From positions 2,790,001-2,854,000 of the forward strand of contig NC_080577.1 in NCBI RefSeq assembly GCF_029962835.1: a stretch of DNA of 64,000 nucleotides, written 5' to 3'. Position numbers and translations under genes: made by a program. The number at the start of each line of letters is the position of its first letter. Positions within the stretch are counted from its first letter, which is position 1. The notes under the pieces were generated by a model that was not told the origin of the DNA, made no database searches, and saw only the letters and a list, made by a program, of their open reading frames with translations. Shown one piece after another: positions 34,320 through 46,464 of this stretch. This DNA comes from Magnolia sinica. Its lineage: Eukaryota; Streptophyta; Magnoliopsida; Magnoliales; Magnoliaceae.

Positions 34320-34810
34320 GAAACTCGGCCGAGTCAACTCAACTAATCCGGATTTTGAGTAGAGTCGAGGTGAACTTGCTACTGTAGTTGTGTGTGGCAT
34401 TGTTAGATAGGCTATTTTAACATACTACAAAAAGCATGCACGTGCAAGCACATGTGGCAGCGCATGCATGGTTTAAAGACTCAAGAGCTTGACTCAATAG
34501 TCAACTAGGTCGTGTTGACTTAAAGATTCAGTTAGACTCAACTCAATATTAAATAATTAAATTATGAATTTAATTATACTAATAATAAATATTTAAAATA
34601 ATATTAGTATAAAATTACGCCACGTAAAATACAAGTCTTTGGTCAGATGGCAAATGCTAACTGCCAGCTCAGTTGAGGTCATGAGTTAGAGTCTGTTGAC
34701 TCAAGCAAGTGACTCTGTTTGAGTCATTCCTGAGTTGTGTTGAGTTGACCGAGCAAGCGAGTCAACTCAATGGGTCGAGTCTGAACTGAGTCAGACTCCT
34801 CAGCAGTTTC
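34320..34810. repeat. GAGTC/GACTC-rich degenerate repeat
   Basis: Repeated 'gagtcaactcaact' and 'gagtcgagtctgaactgagtc' phrases lie on both sides of an AT-rich middle (34545-34620), the same style as 7370-7870. Ends are not defined. Confidence 0.4.
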
Positions 34811-35712
34811 ATAGTGACTCCGTGATGTACGTTGGCACATGTGGTGTATGTATGCATGACACTTTGGCACGTGCGGCACATATGGGTGCAGGTGGACCGG
34901 TGGCTTGGCCTGAGATTGAGTCCCTTGCTAGCGCGTGGAGGCAGTGGCCAACTCCCTGCCTAACCTTTGCCAAGTGAACTCCAGCTAATTAATATGCTTT
35001 TATGGCGCTAGCCAGTAGCCTCTGGCACGTGAAAACATGGATCGCGTGTAAAATATCCAAGCCATTCATTAAATGGGCTTCATTTTTATAGATTCTCCAT
35101 CTAGAAAATAAGTCCAATATGACTATCACATGGATAAGGGACGTTTAGATACATGGACAGCCAGGAAGAACCCGATCGATGCTTTGGATTCACCTGTAAC
35201 CCATATGGCTCTGAACTTCGAACAGGGCATCTACCCTATATTATGATCATATGGCTCTGAACTTCGAGCAGGGCATCTACTCAAAGCGATGCAACCGATG
35301 AGCGGCTTGGATCCTGCACTAGTATGCTACGTGTGAGAGACTTCCAAATTAGTGGACTCGCTGGTGTCCACCTAGCTATGGACGGACCAGCCCAGCCCTA
35401 GCCAGCAACAGCTCCATTCAATTAGCACTGCGCTATCCTGACCTGCAGTAGCTGATCGCTGTATGGGAAAAACCTGCAGTAGCTCATGTGAACTGTCATG
35501 TTTGCACCATGGATGCTGAGAGTCAGTCCAATTCAAGAGTTAGGTGGGTCACATTATAGGGCACCGTGTAAAATCATATCTAAAACATTTAAATTCACGT
35601 GGTTTGGTCCACATAAATCTTGGAATGTAGATTTTCGGCAAAACCATCCATCCTTGTGTGGCACATTAGATGAATGGATTGGATGTGGGCTTAGCAAAGT
35701 GTGTATTAGAGG

Positions 35713-36262
35713 TAGAGGTGGGCATCGAGTCGAGTCGGACCGGATTGGGTTTAACACGACTCGTTCTGATTTTTCATGAACCTGACCCGAATTTGATCCG
35801 ATCTGGGACCAAGTCCAGTAGGGCTAACTCGATCCGAACCGAATATTTGCTGGCCTAACCTAAACCGAGTCCGACTCGGTCTGGGAAACCGAATTGAGTC
35901 GGATCAAGTTAAGTGGAGAGAGGGGGAGAGAAATGAGGAGAGAAAGAAGGAGAGAAAGGAGGAGAGAAGGAACGAGAGGAGGGAAATCAGGAGAGGGAGG
36001 GAGAGAAAGGAGGAGAGATGGGTGGGTGCGCGCCTCCTTCAGGTAGAGAAAGAAGGGTTAGGGTTCGTTCGGATTTCAGATCGGATCGGTCTAGATTGAC
36101 CACGATCGGATTTAAGTAGTCCTACTCGATCCGATGTACGATTGGATCTTAGTAGTCCTACTCGATCTGCACTTATCCAGACTTTCGATTCGGTTCGAAT
36201 CGGGTTGGATCTACCGGATCTGGTCGGATTCACCGGATTGGATCGGATTCTGCCCAACTCTA
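35713..36262. mobile_element. Inverted-repeat element enclosing a 110-bp purine tract
   Basis: Short terminal inverted repeats TAGAGGTGGGCA / TAGAGTTGGGCA (11 of 12 match) bound 550 bp. The flanks ATTAGAGG (35705-35712) and ATAAGAGG (36263-36270) match 7 of 8, consistent with an old 8-bp target duplication. Arms are rich in GATCGGATCGG/CCGATCCGA motifs. The centre (about 35909-36020) is almost purely A and G. Confidence 0.72.
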
Positions 36263-36785
36263 ATAAGAGGACCTAGTTTAGTGTGGATTCGGTCACACCA
36301 AATTTCATGGTTTCATGATTAATTAGTCTAAATAGGTGTACGTAAAGATTGATAATATTTTATGAAATTTGTCACAACCAAACATGCCCTTTCATAAATT
36401 GTGAGTAATCAAGATTATTTTTTGTCCTCATCAAAATCTTCAATACATGGTTACAGAAAACTAAAATGTGATGAACTTATTTTTAAGTGGCAATCAAATG
36501 GAGCCTTGAGTCATGCACCTTAAGCTTAATAGCATCTCAATTACTAACATCAAACTCAAGGAATTACTTTCGAAACCGACATAATTCCTTGTTGTCTTCT
36601 TCGATAGCGCCATCAACGACCTTAAAATCAAATAAGTGAACAAAACATGATAATTCGATTCGAAGAAGATAATGTGCATTGCTTTATGGAGAATAGAATC
36701 TAGTGGGCATTTTGGCCCACAGTAAAAAGATGCAAAGCATGCATATAATGCAAGTGAAAGAATCCCAATTCCATGGTTCCATGGC

Positions 36786-36792
36786 TATAAAT
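36786..36792 (+). promoter_or_regulatory. TATA box of the Lys/Ser-rich gene
   Basis: TATAAAT, 68-74 bp upstream of the ATG at 36860, in a pyrimidine-rich context and at normal distance for a short plant leader. Confidence 0.65.
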
Positions 36793-36859
36793 CTACCCTC
36801 ACCCCATTCAAGCAATCCCAAGAGATAGAAGCCTGCCTTCACCATTTGCCTTTGTTTCC

Positions 36860-37464
36860 ATGGCTACAGCCCAAGTTGAGAGGCCTACTGAAGAAGCGAC
36901 ACTTAAATCAAACGACAATGGCAAGCATTCTGAGAACATGGCTTCTGTTATGAAAGGGGGGGCTGTGGATATAATCAAGGGATTGGTGGATCAAAAGCAC
37001 AATGATCAAGAGGCCAAGCAAGAAGTGATCAAGAAGCCTGATTTGGGTCCCATCCAAGATGTTAGTGGCACCCATGCGCATGTGTCTAAGCATGCTAGTG
37101 CGACAAGTGAGAAGAAGAAGAAAGAGAAAAAAGAGGATAAAAAGAAGGGATCGACTATTGGGTCCGGTCATAGTCACATTAGTGTGCAAAAGCCTGTAAA
37201 ATTGGGCCATAAGATGAAGGAGAAGAAGAAGAAGAAACAAAACAAGGACAGTGATGATAGCAGCAGCAGCAGCAGCAGTGAGAGTGACGACGTTGCTCAT
37301 GACAAGAAGAAGGTATGTGTTTTTGGTCCATCTAAATAGATATATGCGTGGATGTTGTACATACGTGTATGATTGCAGTATTATATGGTGCATTTTTTAA
37401 ATAATGGTGATTTGATTTGTTATTTGTGCAGAAGATGGACAAGGAGAAGAAGAAACACAAGTGA
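36860..37464 (+). CDS. Lysine/serine-rich, intrinsically disordered protein (dehydrin-like look), 161 aa
   Basis: Two exons, 36860-37312 and 37432-37464, with a GT-AG intron of 119 bp that leaves the frame intact (..DKKK then KMDKEKKKHK and stop). The protein is highly charged. A short amphipathic helix-like segment (GAVDIIKGLVDQ, about residues 36-47) is followed by Lys blocks (EKKKKEKKEDKKK, KMKEKKKKKQ) and an acidic poly-Ser segment (DSDDSSSSSSSESDD). The Ser run with acidic flanks resembles the phosphorylated S-segment of SKn dehydrins and the Lys runs resemble HIRD11-like proteins, but no clear K-segment is present, so I do not call it a dehydrin. A TATA box upstream and AATAAA at 37495 support a real gene. 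Binding of metal, nucleic acid or membranes would all be possible. Function unknown. Confidence 0.78.
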
Positions 37465-37494
37465 GAAATGAAAAAGAATTACAGTAATACGAGG

Positions 37495-37500
37495 AATAAA
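37495..37500 (+). terminator. AATAAA polyadenylation signal
   Basis: A canonical hexamer 31 bp after the stop codon of the Lys/Ser-rich gene. Confidence 0.5.
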
Positions 37501-37591
37501 AGTCCATATGGAGTGGCATATGATCATGTAATTGATGATTCCAAGGGCTTGTCACCTTTCTAGCTGGCTTTACTGAATGGATATTAAGTCT

Positions 37592-37595
<4 letters not shown>

Positions 37596-37634
<39 letters not shown>
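37596..37634. repeat. (CT)n microsatellite
   Basis: About 39 bp of pure CT downstream of the Lys/Ser-rich gene. Confidence 0.9.
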
Positions 37635-37637
<3 letters not shown>

Positions 37638-39329
37638 CATACTTACACCTATGTACAAGGGTTTTGGTAAGGTAAGATTCAACCCTTACATTACCAACTT
37701 AGAATGATCTAACTTGCTCATGCAGGCGTTAGTATCATATAGAAGCTATGATCTTTGAATCATACTTCATTGACAGTTCTACCTTTGAATCTTGGACTTC
37801 AATATCAGTCATTAAATATCCATATTCACACGCAATACTATTTCAACAAATGCTTGTTATATATGATGAACCAAGTAGCGTAGAGTCCATAACTTGAATG
37901 GTTCATATCGTCATTTAAGATGCAATTGGGGGTGGAATCCTGCTCCCTATCATTCTGTGGTAAGGTGGCAGCGTATCCTATAAAAACTGCTACGTGTGCT
38001 GACACTAAAATAATAAATGGTTGAAGGCAAACCCTAGGCTAATGACACAATACTAGGGCCAGGTAAAATCAATATCTTGAATAAGGCTAAACATGACTTG
38101 TCTTGCCAAATGGACAGATATATGTTAATGGAGAGTGATGCACATTTAAAGGGAAAAGAAATTAGATTGTCAATATTATCTTGTCTCTACAATTTTTGGG
38201 CCATGCTCTATTCATGGTGGGGTCAAAAGTTTGGATAATATGTATCAGTATGCAACCATCACTTGAGTGAAAGTCGGTGCGGAAGAGTGAGCCTTGTGAA
38301 TCTAACATTCTACATGATATGGAACCTCTGCAAAAGTTAATGATAAATGATTGAGGTCCAATGATCCGCCTAACCACTAGTACCAGAGTAGATTGGTCTA
38401 ACCACTCCTCTGAATCTATGATTAGATGACTCCAAATTAATTATTCCTATTTATAGAGAATGTCTGAATCTTTATCACCTTATCTAAATCTTCGTTTAAA
38501 ATTGAATTTGTAATTCAACTTTCAACAAGAGAGAAAAATCGATTAAAAAAATCAGAGACCAAATCTGACACACCACTAGGAATTGCCCATAAGTGGACCC
38601 CACATCCAACATCCAGTACATTTGAAACCCGACCACCTTTTTTAAATGGTGCAGAACAAATATATCAGTCAATAATACATAGGGTGGAAGCCAAATAAAT
38701 CAAATTGAATTTACTTTCAAACATGCATAAATTAACCGCATCGAGTAATAAACCTCGACTAGACAAATCCCCATTGATACTGAATAACCCTTGTGATTTG
38801 GCCCAACCAGAAGACTGCAGGATATCTCGGCTGTCCATCAGATGGGCCTTGTAATGGAGAGCCACGGTCTAAAATATAATCTGCACCTACTCGACAATAC
38901 TAACAGTTGCATCGCATCAGTCATGACCCACGATTAAGAAAGGAGATGCATAGTCCGCATTCAAGGACATGGATCGAATGGCTAGGATGGTCTGATCAGT
39001 GCCAGTTAGGCCTGTGGCATCCCCGAGCGGAAATATTAACGTATTGTACTTCAAGTGGGATCATTTCTTTTAGTAGCGAATCATTTATCCTAGGGATTAA
39101 TCACAAGGCCTCACAGCATTGATAAGTGCACTTTCCAAGCACTCCCCCGCTCACATGTGAAAATACAGCACACGTGTGACTAATCCTTGCTTCTCATCAG
39201 ACGAGACTGCTCATCGGCTATGCATTGGTGGACGACTAAAAGAAATTGTCCAATGCTCCGCACCCAAGGGCTACGTGGGGTCCTCCAAAAATTGCAGAGG
39301 CCTGATGTTGTGCCGAAGGTAACTATGTA

Positions 39330-39987
39330 GTAGGGCTGAAAGTCCTGCGGGTTGAGTTGGGTTGGTGCTCAACCCTAACATAACCCAAGGTTCCTGTACC
39401 TCAACCCTAATCCAACCCAACCTAACATTGGGTTAGGAATTCTCAACCCAAGCAGACACGGTTAGGCAGATACATTCTAATATTTTCATTATTACATTAG
39501 TTTATTATATTTTCAATACACATCTTATTTTTTGTATTTATAATTTTATTAATTATATATATAGTTATTTATAGTAAAAAACTTCATTTTTTCTAAACAA
39601 ACAAGCGAAAATATAGGACAATTACTCTAAAAGTCATATTGTGTAGCACCCAATCTATTTGGGAGAGAGAAATCTGACATATCTTGTTAGTTTGATTCAT
39701 CGAAAATGACGTGGACCAATGAAACTCAATGACATTGGAATTTCTTGTGCTTCAACATAGACGATCTGCATTCAATTATAATTTATAATCAACTTATATA
39801 TCGATTGGGTTTAGGTTCGGGTTGGGTCGGGCAACCCGGGACCTCAACCAAAGCCCGACCCAAGTTTTATTGGGTTGGTATTTGTAAAGCCCAAGCCTAA
39901 GACCAAACACGATACATTCTGCCCTAGCGCAACCCAATGTCAGGTTGGTTACAGGTCGGATTGAACCAGCCTGACTTTCAGCCCTAC
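39330..39987. mobile_element. Inverted-repeat element, GTAGGGCTGAAAGTC ends
   Basis: Perfect 15-bp terminal inverted repeats (GTAGGGCTGAAAGTC at 39330, complement ending 39987). Arms are rich in GGGTTGGGTT/AACCCAACCC motifs ('ctcaaccctaacataaccca' and 'gggtcgggcaacccggg'). 658 bp, no coding capacity, no clear target duplication. Confidence 0.78.
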
Positions 39988-40554
39988 CAGGTAATGGGGC
40001 CTGCTGATGAGAATTCAAAACAGAGAACGACAAACCATGCATGAACCATCCACTATCTAATCTCAGAATTTGGGCTGTTCACCTGATGGGGGGCTCCACT
40101 AGCACAGGAGTTAGTAGTTGCAAATGATCTTAACCATGCCTTCCGTTGAAACACTTCAAATGGTCACATGTTATTGTTCTGGACGGCTACGTAAAAATCC
40201 ACATTCAACGTATACAATTGAGGCCCAGATCAAGTTCAGGTTCATCTATCGATGTTGCAGGATTCAGGCCCAGTGATTAACAAGTTAACCCCACTTCTCA
40301 TTTTTAGCCATGAAAGAGTAAATGGGTCGGCACCACCCCCTAAACACCGCAGCATTGCTTGGCTAGCCACATATCCTGCCGTCAGTGTGACTAGCTAATA
40401 TCACCAAGATCTTGAATATGGCCACGGTACACTGAAGGATACTGTGTGATATGATCACAATATTTTCAAAATATCAGCATATTTTAAAATATCATATTTA
40501 ATCACAATATTAATTCAAAAAATATTAACGAATTTAAAGAATATTCTATACAGA

Positions 40555-41125
40555 GAGATGCTCACCATTGCACACCTTTGCACACATGTCATGAACCCAA
40601 AACCAGAATGGTTCATGTGATGCGGCGTCACATGAAATCCTTAGGGACCAATTTTAAGCTTAGATCCAAAACTCTAATGGGCCATGGTACAGAGAAAAGC
40701 AAATCAAGGAAAGAAATTGTTTTCTTTTGCTATAGCTCTCTAAAATTTTGGATTGATAGAAGTTGGGCTCTAAGAGCTTCATGGGTGCTCACGTGGACCA
40801 TTTAGATTTCGGGCTTACATCAATCCTCTGAGAACTTTTTAAGAACTTATCATATTTGATATGAGCCTAAAATTTGAATGATCCATGTGATGCAAAACCC
40901 TAAGGACCCAACTTTTACCTTGTTTTGAAACTTTGGTGGGCCATTTAAAAAAAAAAAAAAAACAGTTTTCTCCATTTATTTATATATCTCTTTGCTATGT
41001 ACCACCATAGTTTTGAATTAGGGTGAAAATTGGTCCTGGCGTTTCATGGGGTTGCGGCATTACATGGAACATTCAGATTTTAGGCCCATGACGCGTGTGT
41101 AAAGGTGGACAGCTGAGCATGCCTC
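40555..41125. mobile_element. Palindromic MITE
   Basis: Arms GAGATGCTCACCATTGCACA.. on the left and the complement of GAGGCATGCTCAGCTGTCCA on the right. Both then read 'ccttt(g/a)cacac..gtcatg'. The interior 'tttttaagct..agatcc' halves are also complementary. Confidence 0.7.
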
Positions 41126-41164
41126 ATATATATATATAAGCTTGCAAAAATCAATCACATCTAC

Positions 41165-41605
41165 TATTTGAATAGACCACATTTATATATCCACTCCGTC
41201 CATCCGTTTCTCCAACTCATTTAATAAGGTGGTCCCAAAAACTAAGCAGATCCAAATATTAAGTGGAACACACTACAGGAAACAGTGGTGTTAGAGTGCC
41301 TCACCATTAAAATTTTCAAAGGGCACATAATAAGGTTTTCGTGATGTTTATTTGCCATTCAACTTATTGATAATGAAAAGAATACCTAGATGAATTGAAA
41401 ATATAAAAATCAGCTTGATGCAAAACTTTTGTGGCCCAGAAAAATATTTTCAATGGTCATTCGTCGCTGTTTCTAGTGGTGTGGTCCACCTGTAATTTAG
41501 ATCTACTTAAGGTTTCAGATCTCATCCTAAAATGAGATGGTAAAACAGACGTACGGAGTAGATATACCAAAAAAAAAAAAAACATTAAGGTGGGCCCTAC
41601 ACGGT
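41165..41605. mobile_element. Shared-core palindromic MITE, degraded
   Basis: Core phrases in order: 'atccactccgtccatccgt', 'agcagatccaaat', 'aggaaacagtgg', 'gatgtttatttgccattcaac', 'tggtgtggtccacctg', 'taaaatgagatgg'. Compared with the 53.7-kb copy the termini are poorly preserved. Confidence 0.65.
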
Positions 41606-44600
41606 TGGAGTGGGTGTTACCGGGCAACAGCTAATCTGGCAAACGATTAGTCAGCAAAAGCCATTTAAAAAGTTAAAGGATATATCTATTCCGTTGTCGT
41701 TACTGGCTGTGGCTGGTAGGCTGGTTTATGTTCAAATGACCGAAATGCCCTCGACCTATCAAAGAATAACGGGAATAATCTCATAAGGAGACTCGGGAAT
41801 TGATAAGGACTAAGTGGGACAAACATGCGTCAGATCTTCCCCGTCCGTCAGATGCATCGTCTTATTTTCACCATAGATTCTAAAACTAAGACAAATAAAA
41901 CACTTATATGGGCCACACATTAGCAAAAGATGTAAATTTGTGCCAAAAAGACCTCTAAATTCACATGGTGTGGTGTGGATCACATGAGTTTCGGAATGTC
42001 GTCTTGGAATGTCATGATTTGCAGGTCATCAGTTCATCTGGTGTGAAGCATCAGATGAGTGCATTGAATGAAATATACACACCCCAGTGGACCCCACACA
42101 ATTCTAGATGATTTTATTAAGTGGACTTACCATCTCAATTGTTTCCCATTGTGTCACCCACTTGAGTATTGAATGGACCTGATTTTTAGGCCCTAGTCCA
42201 AACACAGGGCGTCTCACTTGATGGACGGCTTAGATCTCACCCACACGAAGTTATCCGCCCACGTCAGCGAAAGTAACACCCCCATCCGTACAAAAGTCAC
42301 GTTTTCGAATTGCTAACATGCACATGCACGTGATCCATTAGGGACGGCAAACATAGCCTTTGCTTTTGGTGGCAAGGTAAAGTGAAGATAACATACACGC
42401 AACAGCTTTCCACCAACATGCCACTTGCGTAGGAAATCAGTACCATGAAAAAGATAAGTCCGTCGTGAAGATAACTCTTCACGAAAATTAGATTTGGCTC
42501 ATTCATTATTTGAGTGGGGCCAATTAGACCATTGGTTATCCACTAATCCAATAGTGGGGGCCTCCTTATGAGCAGCTGGCCTTATTCTCGTGCCATGTGT
42601 TGTATGTTTGAGTCAACATACAGATTTGGCTCATTCATTATTTGATATAAGTGTATGAAAACAAATTTCACGACACCAATTTTATAATAAAATAAAATAA
42701 AATAAGTGTATGTTGGTGGGAAAGATATATCTCAAGGTTGTGACATCATTGTTGGTAGGTGACATCTAGGCTTACCAAGATTAAACTGATTCCTCTTTAG
42801 AAAAAATAAAAATAAAATTTAATTAGTTCCATAACACATCATTTATTTTTCCTTAATTTTTAACAAAAAATATTTATCAAGCACTATGAGAAAGTAATAA
42901 TAATAATAATAATGTGGAGTTGTCCAGCAAAAGAGTTGGTGAAATATCCTTCCATTCCATATGGTTAGCCTCTATGGATTGAAATAAATGTCCACAATCA
43001 TGTTAGTTCTTCGATAGATCATGATTCGTAGGAGTCGGCAGCTTTCTTGTGGGTTACACTACTGTTGCTAGGTCATAGTTTCAAAATGTGATTGGTTAAA
43101 CAATCCTAACCTCTAATCTACCTTTTGAACGGCTAAGGTGAGTTAAGTACTGATAAGGATAGACTCTAAGTCCACACGTGTGGTGCATTGATCAAATTCT
43201 CTCTTTCTCTCTCTCCTCTTCTCAAACTCTCTTCTTTCTTCTTATCTACTCTTTTTCTCCTATTTCAATTAATTTTTTCTTGTAAAAGAGTTATTATAAA
43301 TAAACAGTGCAAAGAGAACTCTCTTCCTCTCGATCTCTCCCTCTCTACTTTAGAAATTCTTCAAGCACCATGCTATTTTCTTAATTTTTTTTCGTGAGAA
43401 CTTTTATATTTTAATCATCTATATGCTAGCAATCAATTGAAGGGTTAGATTATCCTAACTTCGAGATGTTTATGCATGGGGCGTAAACAAAAAGGTTGAT
43501 AATATTGGTAGTTAGAGTCCCAATGAATTTTCTTGCACTATGCCGGTATGTATTGATCTTGGGGCCCACAAAGCTGCCCATGGTATTGAGGTATCAATGT
43601 CCAAGTAGTAAAAATGCATATGATACCTGAAGAGTATGCAAATGGTAGGAATTAGGAGAATGTCAAAAGGAATTGTCCTTCCAGGACGTGGTTTTGGGAT
43701 ATGGCTAAGATGGAATTACATAATACCCGGCCCCACTCTTTTCATTATATACGGTGTGTTTCAATTCCGACATGTGGGCCACCTGGTGCAGTGATCAAAA
43801 CTGTTGGTCTGTTTTTGTCTAACAGTAATGTTTCATTTGCCCAAAAAATTCATTGTTAGAACAGTCGTAGCCCTTCTGATTTATGGCCTAAATGTAGTAA
43901 CAGTCCAAATTCAACTGAAAAAATGTTGAAAGATTATTCGCTGTAGTCATCCAAAGTGAAAGGATTTTTTATGGCATGACCCATCCATGGCGGGACACAA
44001 CAGATAAACGGACTGGATTACCAAGATCGGCCCACATGTAATGCTGAAAGCTGTGTGTGGGGCACCAAGTAATTCCTAGCGGCTGAGATTCTTCATCAAT
44101 CGACTTTATTCCTCTGGATGGAGAAATGCCCTGTCAAGGCTCTAAGAGGCAAGAGCCAATTCTTTCCGTAGATTTGTGGGACCCATCTGGGAAACAAAGC
44201 AATCTTTCTTTCCCACTAATGCCAAACGTCAAAGATATGTGGACCCCACCATACAACTAGTCAATCGATCTGATCAACTCATGTGGCGTATAAGTAGGGG
44301 TCCTTAGTGAAGTTAGAAGACTCAGGCCAATTAGCAATTATCGCTTGTGATGGATTATAGGGGCGTCCGTTGTGCACCTCCCTCAAGGGCTTCCGGTCTT
44401 GCCATGTAGGATTCAGCTGATGTGTGAAGGTGAATGAAATAGACCGGAGGCTCTTTAGGGGGGCGGACAAATCTCGCCCCACCAACGTAGCATGTTGGAG
44501 TTGAAGCTTGTGGGGTATGTAGCCACGTGGACTTGTCATGCTTTCATGCCGTGGACCGTCTTTTGTAGTTCAAGGTTTGCTCTTAATCTTAGCCAAAAAT

Positions 44601-45845
44601 TCAATTTCATATTATTAATATTATTATTTCTTATCTAATTTTTTTGTTATCATTTGTAAATATGATAACAATGAAAATTGAAATGGTAGAAAAGACTTCC
44701 GAGAAAGTAAACAATCTACGGTAGTACATACCATATCCAGGTAACATATATAATATATGAAAGTAGAGACTTCTCCTTAAGTTGCTTAAGATAAATTACT
44801 TATGCTATAAGTAACTAACTTATCTTAGTTCCTACTTATTAAGAACATAAATATGTTACTTCTCAGCTTCTCCTGAGCTTTTCTTTAGCAACTTATAAAA
44901 AGCAGAAATGTTATAAGAAAAAAATTAATTAAAATAATTAAGCACTAATTTTAAGTAAAAAATTATTTATAACTAATCATAAACCAAACTCACTTATCTG
45001 AAATAAGTTACTTACGTGCTGCTATAAGTAGAAAAAGTCATTTATTTGGTGGTACTCAAATGGGCCCTCCTTAACTTTATAGGAAGTTTTATTGCACCCT
45101 TCACAAAAAAAAAGATAAAAGAAGAAGAAGTAGAGCATAATAGTTGGAATCAAGGTTAGATGATGATGATCTATAAATCATATATAACGCGGCAAGCTTT
45201 TGTACTTTTATTTTCTTACAAATAATTTTGAAAATTAAAACGACATGGAAAAAATATTTTAAATGAAATCGAGAGTATTTTAAAAACTTCAAAAATATGG
45301 TTGTCATCTTGTGTATGGTTTTCATTTGATTGGCAAAAACATTCAAAACAATCTATTCTTTTATATGAGTAGCCTACTCTTATCTTCTTAGCTAAAAAAC
45401 CATGTAATAAACGCCACGCGCCCCTACTTTAATGACGATATAAAATTTAGTCATAATTCATCTATTGTGCACATCATATTAGGATATTAATTCAAAAAGG
45501 AGTGTAATAAGAAAAACTCAAGTAGGCTACAATATTAGTAAAAGTAGAAATGAGTCCCTATCATTTAAGACATTCATATTTTTATCTCAATGTGCAGCAG
45601 CCGCAGCCTTTCTGTCTCCCTGGCGTTTTTCTTTTCTTCTCTCCCCTCTCTATTTATATGTACAATGTAGGTGCTATATATACTCCTATATATATGTAGC
45701 GTGAGTGGCAAGAGACAATTCTACCTATGCAATTAATTTACAGAATGCACGAAAGTTTGAATATTAAAGGGACATTGCAAGGAATGCATTCTAAAAAGAT
45801 GAAGAGATTTATATATAGCTGCTTAGCAACCTAGCATTTAAATTT

Positions 45846-45870
<25 letters not shown>
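45846..45870. repeat. (CA)n microsatellite
   Basis: About 25 bp of CA followed by TA. Confidence 0.9.
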
Positions 45871-45879
<9 letters not shown>

Positions 45880-46081
45880 ACCCATAAATGTCTTAAATTT
45901 TACTAATTTAGACTCTCTCTCCATGAGAGTAGCCTGTAATTTTCTGCTTTGCGAGTGGCCAGAGCCCTCTCTATTTCACTCTCTTTGCGTGTTGTGTTGC
46001 CTGCATCTTTTCCTTTTTCTACGTATACATCCAGCATGGATTTTTAAGTCAAGGCATGGAAGTTTTGGAACTGTGCTCAAG

Positions 46082-46464
46082 GGACGCAGATTGCGTTCTA
46101 TCCCCGCCCGACTCTAGGCCCGAACGGGCAGTTCTGTGGGCAGGCCCACCGTGGCGTATCTGTTTATCCAAGCTGTTCATTTCTTTTCTCAAATCATTTC
46201 AAGGAATGAGCACAAAAATGAAGCAGATCCAACGCTCAAGTGGACCACACCATAGATAACTCTTGCATTTAATGCTTTGAGCATTTAATGCAACCAAATT
46301 TATTATTTGGTGTGGTCTACTTGAGCGTTGGATCTGCCTCATTGTTTTTGCTCATGCCTTAAAAAGTTGAACGGCTTAGACAAACAGATTCATCAAAGTG
46401 GACCCGCCCACAGAACGTACCGTTCGGGGCTAGAGACGGGCGGGTTAGGACGCAATCCGCGTCC
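46082..46464. mobile_element. Palindromic Mutator-like MITE with 9-bp target duplication
   Basis: A 383-bp near-palindrome with ends GGACGCAGATTGCG and its complement type CGCAATCCGCGTCC. A perfect 9-bp repeat, GTGCTCAAG, flanks it directly (46073-46081 and 46465-46473), the length made by Mutator-like transposases. The arms contain the same core as the other palindromic MITEs ('gcccaccgtggcgtat', 'gcagatccaacgctcaagtg'). Confidence 0.88.

Larger units (their letters stand above)
31264..36859. other. Gene-free repeat-rich stretch between GH18 and the Lys-rich gene
   Basis: The first about 200 bp are the GH18 promoter/leader. Then follow two copies of an about 84-bp direct repeat 100 bp apart (starting 31437 and 31537), the inverted-repeat element 31689-32283, a MITE with an inserted SINE (32729-33418), AT-rich DNA, GAGTC-rich repeats (34320-34810), a 46-bp-spaced duplication (35202 and 35248, 'catatggctctgaacttcga'), the 35713-36262 element, and the promoter of the next gene. 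No gene is supported. Confidence 0.5.
37635..46081. other. Gene-free repeat space, first part
   Basis: No supported gene. Contains the inverted-repeat elements 39330-39987 and 40555-41125, a shared-core MITE (41165-41605), related degenerate repeats at about 41830-42290, a partial GGTACC-family element (about 42405-42750), AT-rich MITE-like sequence with 'ataagtaacttact' inverted motifs at 44755-45066, and a (CA)n run at 45846-45870. Confidence 0.5.
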
